Made by a program: the position numbers and the translations under genes. Shown piece after piece: positions 7,035-16,009 of a stretch of DNA of 43,020 nucleotides (the stretch's first letter is position 1; every line of letters starts with the position of its first letter). The stretch spans positions 1-43,020 of the forward strand of contig JAEYPH010000120.1 of assembly GCA_023410875.1 (NCBI GenBank), given 5' to 3'. The stretch is from Bacillota bacterium (GTDB lineage: Bacteria; Bacillota; Clostridia; Christensenellales; UMGS416). Below the pieces are notes generated by a model that saw only the letters and a program-made list of their open reading frames with translations, was not told the DNA's origin and did not search any database.

Positions 7035-9053
7035 TTAGACACTCACCAAGCCTTCAGAGCGGATTTCCACCCGCTGTTCCAGTTCATTATAAGATAAAAC
7101 CGTTAATTCCGGAACCATCTGTTCGACAATCTTCTTAAAATGCATGCGCACCACGGGGCTTGTGAGCACGATGGGCGACAGGCCCAGCGAAGTCAGCCGA
7201 TCGATGGCGCTTTTGAGCGAATAGAACATCTTCTGCACGATGTCCGGCTCCAACGACACATAGCTGCCGCCCTCGCTCTGACGCACGCGGTCCATGATCA
7301 GTTGCTCCAATCTGGGGTCCAGCGTGATCACGTGGGCGGTGTTGTTCTGCACGAACTTCTGGGTGATGCCCCGCCTGAGCTGCTGGCGCACGTATTCCGT
7401 CAGCAGATCGGTGTCCTTGGTCAGCGTGCCATAATCCCCCAGCGTCTCGATGATGGTGCCGATGTCCCGGATGCTGACACCCTCGCGCAGCAGGTTCACG
7501 AGCACCTTCTGCACCTCGCCCAGCGTGAACATGCGCGGCACGACCTCCTCGACCAGCGCCGGTTGGGTCTGCTTTAGGTTGTCCATGAGGTTTTGCACCT
7601 GCTGGCGGCCCAGCAGCTCCCAGGCGTGGCGCTTGAGCTCCTCGGTCAGGTGGGTCACGATGACCGCCGGCGGGTCCACGATCGTATAGCCCAGCAGCTC
7701 GGCCTTCTCGCGCTCGGCCCTGGTGATCCACAGCGCCGGCAGGCCGAAGGTGGGCTCCACGGTCTCTATGCCGCGAATCTCGCCGCGGGCGTTGCCCGGG
7801 TTCATGGCCAGCACATGGTCGGCCATAACCTCGCCCCGGGCGATCTCGTAGCCCTTGATCTTGATGGAATACTCGTTGATGTTGAGCAGCACGTTGTCGT
7901 GCAGACGGATGCCGGGAATCACGACGCCCAGATCCATGGCGCACTGGCTGCGAATCAGGATCACGCGCTCCATCATGTCGTCCACCAGCGGGATCAGGCC
8001 ATAGCCCAGTTCCATCTCCACGGGGTCCACGTTGAGCAGGGAGACGACATTCTCCGGTTTGCGGGCCTCTTCCACGACCTGTTCCTTCTCGGTCTTGACG
8101 CGGGCAACCTCCTGGCGGGCGCGGGAGCGGCTGAGCACCTGGCCGCCGGCAAACAGGGCCCCGGCCAGCGCCAGCAGCGAGAGCACCGGCATGCCCGGCA
8201 CCAGCGAGAGCGCCGCAATGGTACCGCCGGCAATCTTGAGCACGATGGGCTGGCTCAGGAATTGCCTGGAAAGCTCGCGGCTCAGGTTGTTCTCGGAAGC
8301 GGCGCGGGTCACGATCATGCCGGTGGATACCGAGATCATCAGCGCCGGCAGCTGGTTGACCAAGCCCTCGCCCACGGTGGCGATCGTATACTTGGAGATC
8401 ACTTCCTCGATGGTCATGGAGCCTTCCACCATGCCGATGATGATGCCGCCCACGACGTTGACGCCCAGCACCAGCAGGCTTACGATGGCGTCGCCCTTGA
8501 CGAACTTGCCCGCACCGTCCATGGCGCCGTAGAAGTCGGCCTCCCGCTGTATCTTGCTGCGGCGCTCCTTGGCCTGCTGCTCGTCGATCATGCCTGAGTT
8601 CAGGTCCGCATCGATGGCCATCTGCCTGCCGGGCATGGCGTCCAGCGTGAAGCGCGCCGCCACTTCGCTTACGCGCTCGGCGCCCTTGGTGATCACGATG
8701 AACTGCACGATCATGATGATGATGAAGATGATGGCGCCCACGGCAATGTTGCTGCCGATGACGAAGGTGCCGAAGGTATGGATCACGGCGCCGGCCTCGC
8801 CGCCGTTGCCCAGGATCAGGCGCGTGGAGGTGATCGTGCACGCCAGCCGGTACAGCGTGGTGACCAGCAGCAGCGAGGGAAAGACCGAGAACTCCAGCGC
8901 CTCCCTGATGTACAGCGTCAGCAGCAGCACCGTCAGCGACATCGTGATGTTCAGGATCAGCATAACGTCCAGCGCCGCAGCCGGCAGCGGAATGATGATC
9001 AGCACGATGGTCAGCAGCACGAGGATGGCGATGAGGATGTCAGAAAACTTCAT
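7035..9053 (-). CDS. flhA: Flagellar type III export gate protein FlhA
   Basis: This 672-aa protein has an N-terminal half with about eight membrane segments (residues about 5-310) and a C-terminal cytosolic domain of about 340 residues. The conserved FHIPEP-like loop region is visible as RFTLDAMPGRQMAIDADLNS. The cytosolic ring domain includes WITRAEREKAELLGYTIVDP. FlhA forms the nonameric export gate that docks chaperone-substrate complexes. It follows flhB by 12 bp with an AGGAG site. Length is close to the family norm of 680-700. Confidence 0.97.
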   Translation of the reverse strand: MKFSDILIAILVLLTIVLIIIPLPAAALDVMLILNITMSLTVLLLTLYIREALEFSVFPSLLLVTTLYRLACTITSTRLILGNGGEAGAVIHTFGTFVIGSNIAVGAIIFIIIMIVQFIVITKGAERVSEVAARFTLDAMPGRQMAIDADLNSGMIDEQQAKERRSKIQREADFYGAMDGAGKFVKGDAIVSLLVLGVNVVGGIIIGMVEGSMTIEEVISKYTIATVGEGLVNQLPALMISVSTGMIVTRAASENNLSRELSRQFLSQPIVLKIAGGTIAALSLVPGMPVLSLLALAGALFAGGQVLSRSRARQEVARVKTEKEQVVEEARKPENVVSLLNVDPVEMELGYGLIPLVDDMMERVILIRSQCAMDLGVVIPGIRLHDNVLLNINEYSIKIKGYEIARGEVMADHVLAMNPGNARGEIRGIETVEPTFGLPALWITRAEREKAELLGYTIVDPPAVIVTHLTEELKRHAWELLGRQQVQNLMDNLKQTQPALVEEVVPRMFTLGEVQKVLVNLLREGVSIRDIGTIIETLGDYGTLTKDTDLLTEYVRQQLRRGITQKFVQNNTAHVITLDPRLEQLIMDRVRQSEGGSYVSLEPDIVQKMFYSLKSAIDRLTSLGLSPIVLTSPVVRMHFKKIVEQMVPELTVLSYNELEQRVEIRSEGLVSV

Positions 9054-9065
9054 GGGAGCTCTCCT

Positions 9066-10154
9066 CTATCGCGCCTGCGATGGGGCAGGTCGCGCGGCAG
9101 GGTTCTTCATGCGGTACACGATGGCCAGCACCTCTGCCACCGCCTGGTACATGTCCCGGGGGACGCTGTCGCCCACGTCGCAGAACACATAGAGCGCCTG
9201 GGCCAGCGGCCGGTTCTCCACCAATTCCACTCCGCAGCGGCGGGCCTCTTCCTTGATCTTCTGGGCGAGGAAATCCTTCCCCTTGGCCACGACGACCGGC
9301 GCGTCGTCCACGCCCTGGGTGTATCGCAGGGCGATGGCATAGTGGGTGGGGTTGGTGATAACAACGCTGGCGCCGGGGATGGCCTGCATCATGCGGCGCA
9401 TGCCCATCTGGCGCTGCTTCTGGCGGATGCGCCCCTTGACCTGGGGATCGCCTTCCATCTGTTTGAACTCTTGCTTGACCTCTTCCTTGCTCATGCGCAG
9501 GTCGCGTTCCCGCACCCACCATTGGTAGAAGTAATCGCCAGCGGCCACGGCCACCAGCACCAGGCCCATCTGGAAGGCGATGTTCATGCACAGATCGGCG
9601 ATGACGGCAGCGCCCCGGGCCACATCCAGCATCACGAGGTTGCCCACGGTGGCCATGGCGGCGCGGTATTGCCCATAGGCCACCGCGCCCAGCGCCACGA
9701 CCTTGAGTACGGCCTTGACGAGCTCGGCCACCGAGCGCACCGAAAAGATGCGCTTAAAGCCCTGCATCGGGTTGATGCGGCTGAACTTGACGCCCAACGC
9801 CTTGGTGGATGCCACGAAGCCAACCTGTGCCACGTTGACAGCCAGGCTCACAAGCACCGCGACCCCCAGGATAGGCGCGCCGATCTGCAAAAGCTGCACG
9901 ATGGCGGCTCCCAGCGCCGCCCCGGCGTCGCCGATCGTCAGCGGCGCATCGGCGATCCCCTGGGTCAGGCTGTGGCGCAGCAGGTTGGCCAGGTTGCCCG
10001 TCAGCGTGGGGCCCAGCGCCTTGAGCGCGGCGAACACCGCCAGCAGCACAGCGGCAGTGCTGACATCCGCACTCTTGAGCACGTTGCCTTTCTCCCGCGC
10101 CTCTTTTCGCCTTCGCGGGGTTGCCCTTTCGGTTTTCTGGCCCATGTCGCTCAA
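9066..10154 (-). CDS. flhB: Flagellar export switch protein FlhB
   Basis: This 362-aa protein has a basic N-terminus (GQKTERATPRRRKEAREKG), four membrane segments (about residues 30-210) and a cytosolic tail. The tail contains the self-cleaving NPTH motif at residues 268-271 (TNPTHYAIAL). Cleavage between Asn and Pro switches export from rod/hook to filament substrates, together with FliK. The gene overlaps the fliR stop by 4 bp, consistent with coupled production of export gate subunits. Confidence 0.97.
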   Translation of the reverse strand: MSDMGQKTERATPRRRKEAREKGNVLKSADVSTAAVLLAVFAALKALGPTLTGNLANLLRHSLTQGIADAPLTIGDAGAALGAAIVQLLQIGAPILGVAVLVSLAVNVAQVGFVASTKALGVKFSRINPMQGFKRIFSVRSVAELVKAVLKVVALGAVAYGQYRAAMATVGNLVMLDVARGAAVIADLCMNIAFQMGLVLVAVAAGDYFYQWWVRERDLRMSKEEVKQEFKQMEGDPQVKGRIRQKQRQMGMRRMMQAIPGASVVITNPTHYAIALRYTQGVDDAPVVVAKGKDFLAQKIKEEARRCGVELVENRPLAQALYVFCDVGDSVPRDMYQAVAEVLAIVYRMKNPAARPAPSQAR

Positions 10155-10954
10155 GGAGCGGCAACCATCCTTTCCATCGCGCCGGTCAGCGCCGTGTAAA
10201 GACCTTCAAATATCTTGTCGCCATAGCCGGCGAACACCGGTATGAACAGCGCCAGCGCCAGCAGGCCGGCCACGAGCTTCACCGAGATGCCCACGACGAA
10301 CACATTGAGCTGGGGAACCGAGCGCGTGAAGATGCCCAGTACGACCTCCAGCACCAGCTCCGCGGCAACGATGGGCAGCGCCACCGTGACCGCCATGGAA
10401 AACGCCATGCCCACCGATTGGCCCACGACCAGCGCCAGGTCCGCCGGCAGCAGCGCCTGCCCCACGGGAATCTTCTCGAAGGAAAACCCCAGTATGCGGA
10501 TCAGCGTGTGGTGGCCGTCGGCCACCAGGAACAGCAGCACCAGCGCGTAGCCCAGCAAGGTGCTGACCAGCGACACCTGATTGCTGGTTTCCGGATCGAA
10601 GATCTGCGCCATGCCAAAGCCGATCTGCACATCCATGACGGAGCCGGCCATGTTGGCCACGTCGAAGAACACGATGGTCAAATAACCCATGATCAGGCCG
10701 GTGGACAGCTCCTTGACGCACAGCAGCGCATACTGGGCCGCATTGCCCGTAAATACAGGAGCCCCTGGATGCGGGTAGGCGTTCAGGAAGATGTAGCTCA
10801 ACAGCAGCGCAAGGCCTGCCTTGGCCATGTTGGGCACGTTGCGCCGCCCGAAGATCGGCGAGAGGATGAAAAGCCCCGTGACCCGCAGAAACAGCAGCAG
10901 ACCGTAGTAGAGCTGCGCCTCGGTGAGCTGGAGGAAGGACTGCACGCCGCTCAT
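10151..10954 (-). CDS. fliR: Flagellar export protein FliR
   Basis: This 267-aa polytopic protein has about six hydrophobic segments and typical FliR sequence such as RVTGLFILSPIFGRRNVPNM near the N-terminus. With FliP and FliQ it builds the helical export gate in the MS ring. A longer reading frame reaches 11020, but I start at the ATG at 10954. That ATG overlaps the fliQ stop as ATGA and removes 22 non-homologous residues. Confidence 0.95.
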   Translation of the reverse strand: MSGVQSFLQLTEAQLYYGLLLFLRVTGLFILSPIFGRRNVPNMAKAGLALLLSYIFLNAYPHPGAPVFTGNAAQYALLCVKELSTGLIMGYLTIVFFDVANMAGSVMDVQIGFGMAQIFDPETSNQVSLVSTLLGYALVLLFLVADGHHTLIRILGFSFEKIPVGQALLPADLALVVGQSVGMAFSMAVTVALPIVAAELVLEVVLGIFTRSVPQLNVFVVGISVKLVAGLLALALFIPVFAGYGDKIFEGLYTALTGAMERMVAAP

Positions 10955-11220
10955 TTGACGATCTGCAGGATCTGCTCGTAAAGGTGGGTCGTATAGTCGC
11001 TCATGCGGGTCAGCATCCAATCGCCCAGCACAACCAGCACCAGCAGCATGCCGACGATCTTGGGGATGAACACCAGCGTCTGCTCGTTGATCTGCGTGGT
11101 GGCCTGCAGCACCGACACGACAACGCCGATGACCAGCGCCACGATCAACAGTGGCGCCGCCACGGTGAGTATCGTCATCACCGCGTCCTGCATCGTGCCT
11201 GTTACAAACGCCTGGTCCAT
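10951..11220 (-). CDS. fliQ: Flagellar export protein FliQ
   Basis: This 89-aa protein has two long membrane helices (about residues 14-36 and 50-72) joined by a loop containing QATTQINEQTLVFIPK, the family signature. It is a structural subunit of the FliPQR export gate. It starts 8 bp after the fliP stop and overlaps fliR by 4 bp. Length is exactly typical for FliQ. Confidence 0.97.
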   Translation of the reverse strand: MDQAFVTGTMQDAVMTILTVAAPLLIVALVIGVVVSVLQATTQINEQTLVFIPKIVGMLLVLVVLGDWMLTRMSDYTTHLYEQILQIVK

Positions 11221-11228
11221 CGTTCTCC

Positions 11229-12041
11229 TTACTTAAAGCTCATAATCAGTGTCTTGATCGTCAGTCCCCAGCCATCCACCAGCACAAACAGCAGAATTTT
11301 AAAGGGCAGCGATATGGCCGTGGGCGGCAGCATCATCATGCCCATGCTCATAAGCGTCGAGCTTACGATCATGTCGATGACGATAAAGGGGATGTAGATG
11401 AAGAAGCCGATCTGAAAGGCCCGCTTGATCTCGCTGGTGATGAAAGCCGGAATCACGACGGCGTTGGGGATTTCGTCCACGCTCTGCACCGACTCGATCT
11501 TGTCCAGGTTGGCAAACAGCGTCAGGTCCTTCTCATAGGTCTGCCGCAGCATAAATTCCCGCACGGGCACCATGGCGCGGTCGATGGCGACCTGTTGGGT
11601 GATCTCGCCCTTTACAAAAGGCTGATAGGCCTTCTCGTTGACTTCGGTAATGACCGGCGACATCACGAAGAACGTCAGAAACAGCGCCAGCCCCACCAGC
11701 ACCTGGTTGGGCGGCATCTGCTGCACGCCCAGCGCGTTGCGCGTGAAGGACAGCACGATGATGATCCGCGTGAAACCGGTCAGCATGATCAGTATGCTGG
11801 GGGCCAGGCTCAGTATCGTCAGCAGCAGCAGGATCTGCACGCTGGCGGCAGAGTCGCCGGGCAGGTTGATCAGCGCATTGATTCCGCCCTGGCCATCCGT
11901 CGGAGCAGGCGACGCCGTGGCTGTGGCAGTGGGAGCGGCTGTGTCGTCGGGGGCGGCCAGCGCCGTACAGGGCAGCGCCAACAGCGCAAGCGTCAGCAGC
12001 GCAAGCGCCGCAAACCGGAGAACCTTTTTCGCGCTCACCAT
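11229..12041 (-). CDS. fliP: Flagellar export protein FliP
   Basis: This 270-aa protein has a cleavable-type signal peptide (about residues 1-30, ending CTALA) and a short Thr/Ala/Pro-rich linker. Four membrane segments carry family signatures: LTGFTRIIIVLSFTRNALG, PPNQVLVGLALFLTFF, and the C-terminal FKILLFVLVDGWGL. FliP forms the core pore of the export gate with FliQ and FliR. The start overlaps the end of fliO by 7 bp. Confidence 0.97.
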   Translation of the reverse strand: MVSAKKVLRFAALALLTLALLALPCTALAAPDDTAAPTATATASPAPTDGQGGINALINLPGDSAASVQILLLLTILSLAPSILIMLTGFTRIIIVLSFTRNALGVQQMPPNQVLVGLALFLTFFVMSPVITEVNEKAYQPFVKGEITQQVAIDRAMVPVREFMLRQTYEKDLTLFANLDKIESVQSVDEIPNAVVIPAFITSEIKRAFQIGFFIYIPFIVIDMIVSSTLMSMGMMMLPPTAISLPFKILLFVLVDGWGLTIKTLIMSFK

Positions 12042-12508
12042 TTGCCCTGCTCTCTCCTGCGCCTCACGCGCTCGTCCAGCAGGTCGATGGTTTCCTCCTG
12101 CGGGGGTGGCTCGGGGGCGCGCCGGTAGCGGTCCTCCCGAGGGGAGCGCCAGGCCTGGTTTTTGAGCGCCGCCGCCAGGCGGCCGCCGAAGCTCTGCATG
12201 GCGTGCAGCGGGTCCTCCGGCTCGCCGGCCTGGGCAATGGTCTGTGCCAGCGCCTCGGCCTCCTCGGCGTCCAGCGTGCGGATGAGGCTCATGCCGTGGG
12301 AGCTCATGGAGATCACGCTGTAGGAACCGCCGATCTTGACCAGCAACAGCGCTTTATCCTGGCCCAGCGCCATGCGGTCCACCACGCGCATGAAGCGGCC
12401 CGCGCCGGCGCGGGAGCGCGCCGCCACCAGCCGCGTGGTCAGCCACGAGAGATAGAACACCAGCGCCAGCACCAACACCAGCGTCACGACGGTACCAATG
12501 TCGTTCAT
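12035..12508 (-). CDS. fliO: Flagellar assembly protein FliO (FliZ)
   Basis: This 157-aa protein has a single N-terminal membrane helix (about residues 5-25, VVTLVLVLALVFYLSWLT). A small cytosolic beta domain follows (MRVVDRMALGQDKALLLVKI), then a charged Pro/Arg-rich tail. The MALGQDKALLLVKI stretch is the typical FliO core. FliO assists assembly of the FliP ring and sits directly before fliP, as usual. In Bacillus a cheY gene precedes it; here fliY does, 21 bp upstream. Confidence 0.9.
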   Translation of the reverse strand: MNDIGTVVTLVLVLALVFYLSWLTTRLVAARSRAGAGRFMRVVDRMALGQDKALLLVKIGGSYSVISMSSHGMSLIRTLDAEEAEALAQTIAQAGEPEDPLHAMQSFGGRLAAALKNQAWRSPREDRYRRAPEPPPQEETIDLLDERVRRRREQGKW

Positions 12509-12529
12509 CGTCGCTCCTTGACCGAAGTT

Positions 12530-13636
12530 TCAGTGCACGCCCTTGCCCTTGCGGGGGTTGAGAATCTCGGTGATGCGCACGCCGTAGTTGTCCTCTATCT
12601 GCATGACCTCGCCGCGGGCGATCAGTTTGTCGTTCACGACGATCTCCACCGGTTCGCCGGCCAGCTTGTCCAGGATCAGCACGGTGCCCACGTTGAAATC
12701 CAGAATCTCCTTGACGGTCTTTTTGCACTGGCCCAGCTCAATGGTGACCTGCATGGGCACGTCGATGATCAGGTTCAAGCTGTCGTCCAGGCGGTCCACC
12801 GGCCCATAGTCGTCGTCAAAGCTCTCAAACTGCATTGGCCTTGCTTCCACCACCGGATCCCTCCCCATCGGTCTTTCATATGCGCTCTGCCCCTGGCGGG
12901 CGGGGGCCGGCTGGGGCTTAAGCGCCGCCGGCTGAGCCTTGGGCGGCGGGCTGGGCGCAGCCGCCGGCACGGGTTCTGTCAGCGGGTTCATCAGCGCGTC
13001 CACCAGTTCGCGGCCAAAGCTGACCGGCATCAGCTGCATGATCTCGCTCTTGAGCAAACCCTCGATCTCCAGTTCAAAGCTGACACGAATGATATCGCTT
13101 TCGTCGGAAAAGACGCTGCGCACCTGCTCGTCATCCACCCGGGCAATGATGGACTTGGGCGGCGAAATGTCGATGGGCCGGCCCAGCATGTCGCTCATGG
13201 ATGTAGCGGCGGAACCCATCATCTGGTTCATGGCCTCGCTGATGGCGCTTAAATGCAACTCGCCCAGTTCCTCGCCGGAGTTGATCCCCTCGCCGCCCAT
13301 CATCAGGTCCGTGATCATGCGGGTATCGTCTTCCTTGAGCATCAGTACGTTGATGCCCTCCAGGCCGCGGGTGTAGGCCACCTGCACGACGACATAGGGC
13401 ATGGGGAACTCCCGCGACAGAGCGTTCAAGCTGATGATGGACACCTTGGGCGTCGTAATGGTGACGCGGCGGCTGATGATCTCAACCAGCGTCGTGGCGG
13501 CGGTGCCCATGCAGATGTTGCCGACCTCGCCCAGCGCGTCGATTTCCACCGGGGACAGCCGGGTGTCGCCGAACGCAGCCTGCTGGGGGCCGGCGAACAG
13601 CGCGTCCAGCTCTTCCTGGGATATGTTCTTACTCAT
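12530..13636 (-). CDS. fliY: Flagellar switch protein FliY (CheC-type phosphatase fused to FliN)
   Basis: This 368-aa protein has an N-terminal peptide ISQEELDALFAG like the CheY-P-binding tip of FliM. The CheC-like domain has two ExxN active-site motifs (EVGN at residues 37-40; EAMN around 160). A Pro/Ala-rich linker (about 225-265) leads to a C-terminal FliN domain (VTIELGQCKKTVKEILDF). Such FliY proteins are C-ring components that also dephosphorylate CheY-P, which is typical of Gram-positive flagella. The start overlaps the fliM stop by 8 bp. No cheY is present in the window, so the partner lies elsewhere. Confidence 0.95.
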   Translation of the reverse strand: MSKNISQEELDALFAGPQQAAFGDTRLSPVEIDALGEVGNICMGTAATTLVEIISRRVTITTPKVSIISLNALSREFPMPYVVVQVAYTRGLEGINVLMLKEDDTRMITDLMMGGEGINSGEELGELHLSAISEAMNQMMGSAATSMSDMLGRPIDISPPKSIIARVDDEQVRSVFSDESDIIRVSFELEIEGLLKSEIMQLMPVSFGRELVDALMNPLTEPVPAAAPSPPPKAQPAALKPQPAPARQGQSAYERPMGRDPVVEARPMQFESFDDDYGPVDRLDDSLNLIIDVPMQVTIELGQCKKTVKEILDFNVGTVLILDKLAGEPVEIVVNDKLIARGEVMQIEDNYGVRITEILNPRKGKGVH

Positions 13637-14627
13637 CGGCCGTGTCCTCTTCCTTGATGATGTTGGTGATCCGCAGCGCGTATTTGCCGTGGCGCACGCC
13701 CAGCCTGCCGGAGGCCTTGGGGATGTGTTCGACCTTGATCTTGAGCTCCTCGCCCACGCGGTTGTCCAGCTGTATCACGTCGCCCAGGCGCAGGCTCAAC
13801 ACGTCGTCCACGGTCATCGTCGTCTCGCAGAGTATAACCTTCACACACAGCTGCGTGTTCAGGATGCGCCGCTGAATGTTGTCACTGTTGGATTCCACAA
13901 TCCGCTGGCTGGATTTGTTGGAGAACATGAGCGCCGTGTTGAGCTGCTTGGCGATGGGCTCAATGCTCAGATGGGGGATGCAGAAGCTCATCATGCCGTC
14001 GATGTCGGGGGATTTGAACTGCAGCGTGACGATGGCGGCCGCCTCGTTCATGCCGACGATCTGGGCGAATTGCGGGCTGGTTTCGGTGCGCTCCAGCGTG
14101 GGTTCCACGCGGGTGATTTTCTCCCACGCCTCCACCATGTATGGCAGGAATTGGCGCATCATGCGCTCGATGACGCTCTGCTCGATCTCGGTGAAGGGGC
14201 GGTCGTAGTTGCCGGAGTCGCCGGTGCCGCCGAACAGACGGCTGATGATGCCAAAGCACACGTTGGGCGACATCTCCACCAGCAGCGGCCCATGCAGAGG
14301 CGGCATGCCCAGAATGCCCAGTATCACCGGCGTAGGCAGGAAGTTGTTGAACTCCCGGTATATCTGCTCTTCCACGGAGATGACCGTGATTTCCACCATC
14401 GTGCCCAGCTGGCCGGAGAAGTAGGTGCTCATCTGGCGGGCCATGTTCTCAAAGACGATGTGCAGCGTGCGGATCTGCTCTTTGCTGAACTTGTTGGCCT
14501 TGGAGAAATCGTACACGCGCATCTTCGGCGCTTCCTTCTCCTGGGCCAGCTGTTCCAGATTGGCCTCGCCCGACGAAATTGCCCGAAAGAGCTGGTCGAT
14601 TTCATTTTGTGAGAGAACCTCAGCCAA
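13629..14627 (-). CDS. fliM: Flagellar motor switch protein FliM
   Basis: This 332-aa protein has an N-terminal LSQNEIDQLF peptide that binds CheY-P. A CheC-like middle domain includes the GGTGDSG loop, and the C-terminal SpoA/FliN-like domain includes LSLRLGDVIQLD. It forms the C ring with FliG and FliY. The start is a TTG at 14627, eight nt after a strong AGGAGG (14641-14636); the first ATG is too far in. It is the first gene of a new transcription unit, with promoter 14722-14751. Confidence 0.95.
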   Translation of the reverse strand: MAEVLSQNEIDQLFRAISSGEANLEQLAQEKEAPKMRVYDFSKANKFSKEQIRTLHIVFENMARQMSTYFSGQLGTMVEITVISVEEQIYREFNNFLPTPVILGILGMPPLHGPLLVEMSPNVCFGIISRLFGGTGDSGNYDRPFTEIEQSVIERMMRQFLPYMVEAWEKITRVEPTLERTETSPQFAQIVGMNEAAAIVTLQFKSPDIDGMMSFCIPHLSIEPIAKQLNTALMFSNKSSQRIVESNSDNIQRRILNTQLCVKVILCETTMTVDDVLSLRLGDVIQLDNRVGEELKIKVEHIPKASGRLGVRHGKYALRITNIIKEEDTADE

Positions 14628-14635
14628 GGGGGCAA

Positions 14636-14715
14636 CCTCCTAACATCGTTTGGGCATCAACGCCTCCGGCTTTCGCCGCAGGGCAAAGGGTGAAAGGACC
14701 TATATGTACTAATTA
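14636..14715 (-). other. Structured 5' leader of the fliM operon
   Basis: The RNA from the promoter at 14722-14751 to the fliM TTG has a leader of about 85-90 nt. It contains a GNRA-capped hairpin CGGC-GAAA-GCCG, then GGCG-TTGA-TGCC, then the AGGAGG site. An upstream GGGTAA could also pair with a downstream ACCC. This may be a control element or ordinary structure. I could not match it to a c-di-GMP riboswitch consensus. Confidence 0.4.
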
Positions 14716-14721
14716 CCCTTG

Positions 14722-14751
14722 ATTATACCAGATATAGCATGTACTAGACAA
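14722..14751 (-). promoter_or_regulatory. Sigma-A-type promoter upstream of fliM
   Basis: On the minus strand TTGTCT (14751-14746) and TATAAT (14727-14722) are 18 nt apart. The -10 is perfect and the -35 matches 4 of 6 bases. It lies just downstream of the flbD terminator, so the fliM-to-swrB block can be transcribed independently of the flgB-flbD block. Confidence 0.75.
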
Positions 14752-14765
14752 ATTTCTTGAAAAAA

Positions 14766-14823
14766 TAACACAACAGAAAGGGGTCATGCCCATGGAAAAA
14801 TCTTCCATGCGCACGACCCTTTG
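14766..14823 (-). terminator. Terminator after flbD
   Basis: A long interrupted hairpin spans 14777-14822. The inner stem CATGGAA/TTCCATG has a 5-nt loop and the outer stem is built on GGGTC/GACCC. On the minus strand it is followed by a T-rich stretch ending in TTTTTT (14761-14766). It begins about 22 bp past the flbD stop and separates the two large flagellar units. Confidence 0.75.
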
Positions 14824-14844
14824 TGCATGCCATATGAACGGCGG

Positions 14845-15087
14845 CTATTTCGGCCTGTGTACTGCGGGCCGCTGACCGTCATCGGGCTCCAGCACCGGGG
14901 GAGCCTCCAGCGTGTAGCGGCGGCGATAGGCCACCACACGCTCGATGATCTCCTGAGCCCGTTCCTCCACGACCAGGCGCACGCCGGTGGTCAGCGTCAG
15001 CACCGTGTCCGGCGTCTCCTCGATGAATTCAATGAGGTCGGCGTTGACATAGAGTACGGATTGATTGAGCTTGGTTACCTTGATCAT
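14845..15087 (-). CDS. flbD: FlbD/SwrD-family flagellar protein
   Basis: This 80-aa protein starts MIKVTKLNQSVLYVNADLIE and continues with IEETPDTVLTLTTG and LVVEE, the hallmark of the FlbD (SwrD in Bacillus) family encoded right after flgE. Bacillus SwrD increases flagellar power by affecting stator function; whether that applies here is inference. In many Firmicutes motA/motB or fliL follow this gene. Here the operon ends instead at a strong terminator. Confidence 0.9.
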   Translation of the reverse strand: MIKVTKLNQSVLYVNADLIEFIEETPDTVLTLTTGVRLVVEERAQEIIERVVAYRRRYTLEAPPVLEPDDGQRPAVHRPK

Positions 15088-15132
15088 GCTACCGCCTTTG
15101 GCGTCGGGCGCCGTCGTGAAGTCAGGTCAGTG

Positions 15133-15981
15133 TTATTGACGTTTGAGGTTTACAAGCTCTTCCAGCAGGGAGTCCGACGTCGTGATGATGCGGCTGTTGG
15201 CCTGGAAGCCGCGCTGCGTCGTGATCATGTCGGTGAACTCCTTGGCCAGGTCCACATTGCTCATCTCCAGGGCGCCGGGGTTCAGCGTGGCCGCGCCATC
15301 CACGCCGGGCAGCGTGACGGTGGGAGCGCCGGAGTTGTTGTTGGGGCTGTACAGGTTCTCTCCGACCTTTTCCAGCGAGTTCTGGTTGTTGAACGTCGCC
15401 AGCTCGATCGTCGCGATTGTGACCTTGTCGCCGTCGTCATCCACGCCGATGACATTGCCGTTCTTATCCACCGTCACGTCATGATACAGAGCGGCGTCGA
15501 TCGTGATGTCGGTATGCTGTACCGTTACGGCCGGCGTTGCGGGATCGTTGTCATGGTCCACATTGTACATCGTGCCCTGTACCTTGAAGCCGTTGGCGTT
15601 CACGAGGTTGTTGTTGCTGTCGGTCGTGAAGTTGCCGGCGCGGGTGTAGTAGCTGTTGGCGCCGTCATTGACGATGAAGAAGCCGTCTCCCTCGATGGCC
15701 AGGTCCAGCGGCGCGCCGGTGTATTGCGAACCGGTGCGGGTGTGCAGCACGTCCACGGTGGCCAGCGAAACGCCCAGGCCGATCTGCTGGGGGTTGCTGC
15801 CGCCGGCGGTGGCCGTGGCCCCGGTGGCGGGCTTGATGGTCTGGCTGTAGATGTCCTGGAAGATCACGCGGCTGGCCTTAAAGCCGATCGTGTTGACGTT
15901 GGCGATGTTGTTGCCGATCACATCCATGCGCACCTGGTGGTTGCGAAGGCCGGAAACGCCGGAATAAAGAGAACGAAGCAT
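15133..15981 (-). CDS. flgE: Flagellar hook protein FlgE (short, FlgG-like type)
   Basis: This 282-aa axial protein has the N-terminal GNNIANVNTIGFKASRVIFQ motif, a core LDLAIEGDGFFIVNDG, a middle insertion of about 50 residues rich in Asp, Asn and Val, and the C-terminal MSNVDLAKEFTDMITTQRGF. Position after fliK and flgD identifies it as the hook protein, of the short Gram-positive kind. It is exported and polymerises under the FlgD cap, with length controlled by FliK. The start has an excellent AGGAGGT site. Confidence 0.9.
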   Translation of the reverse strand: MLRSLYSGVSGLRNHQVRMDVIGNNIANVNTIGFKASRVIFQDIYSQTIKPATGATATAGGSNPQQIGLGVSLATVDVLHTRTGSQYTGAPLDLAIEGDGFFIVNDGANSYYTRAGNFTTDSNNNLVNANGFKVQGTMYNVDHDNDPATPAVTVQHTDITIDAALYHDVTVDKNGNVIGVDDDGDKVTIATIELATFNNQNSLEKVGENLYSPNNNSGAPTVTLPGVDGAATLNPGALEMSNVDLAKEFTDMITTQRGFQANSRIITTSDSLLEELVNLKRQ

Positions 15982-16009
15982 CGATGGTACCTCCTAAAAA
16001 TATGAAAGG

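Noticed and set aside
5890..10199. Long plus-strand open frames opposite flhF, flhA and flhB (up to 473 codons)
   Set aside because: His/Asp/Gln-rich translations with no family motifs, exactly antisense to well-supported flagellar genes.
14636..14715. c-di-GMP-I (GEMM) riboswitch before fliM
   Set aside because: There is a GAAA-capped hairpin and GCC-rich context, but the conserved GGGCAAA...ACGCAAAGCC core and tetraloop receptor pattern are not found in order on either strand.
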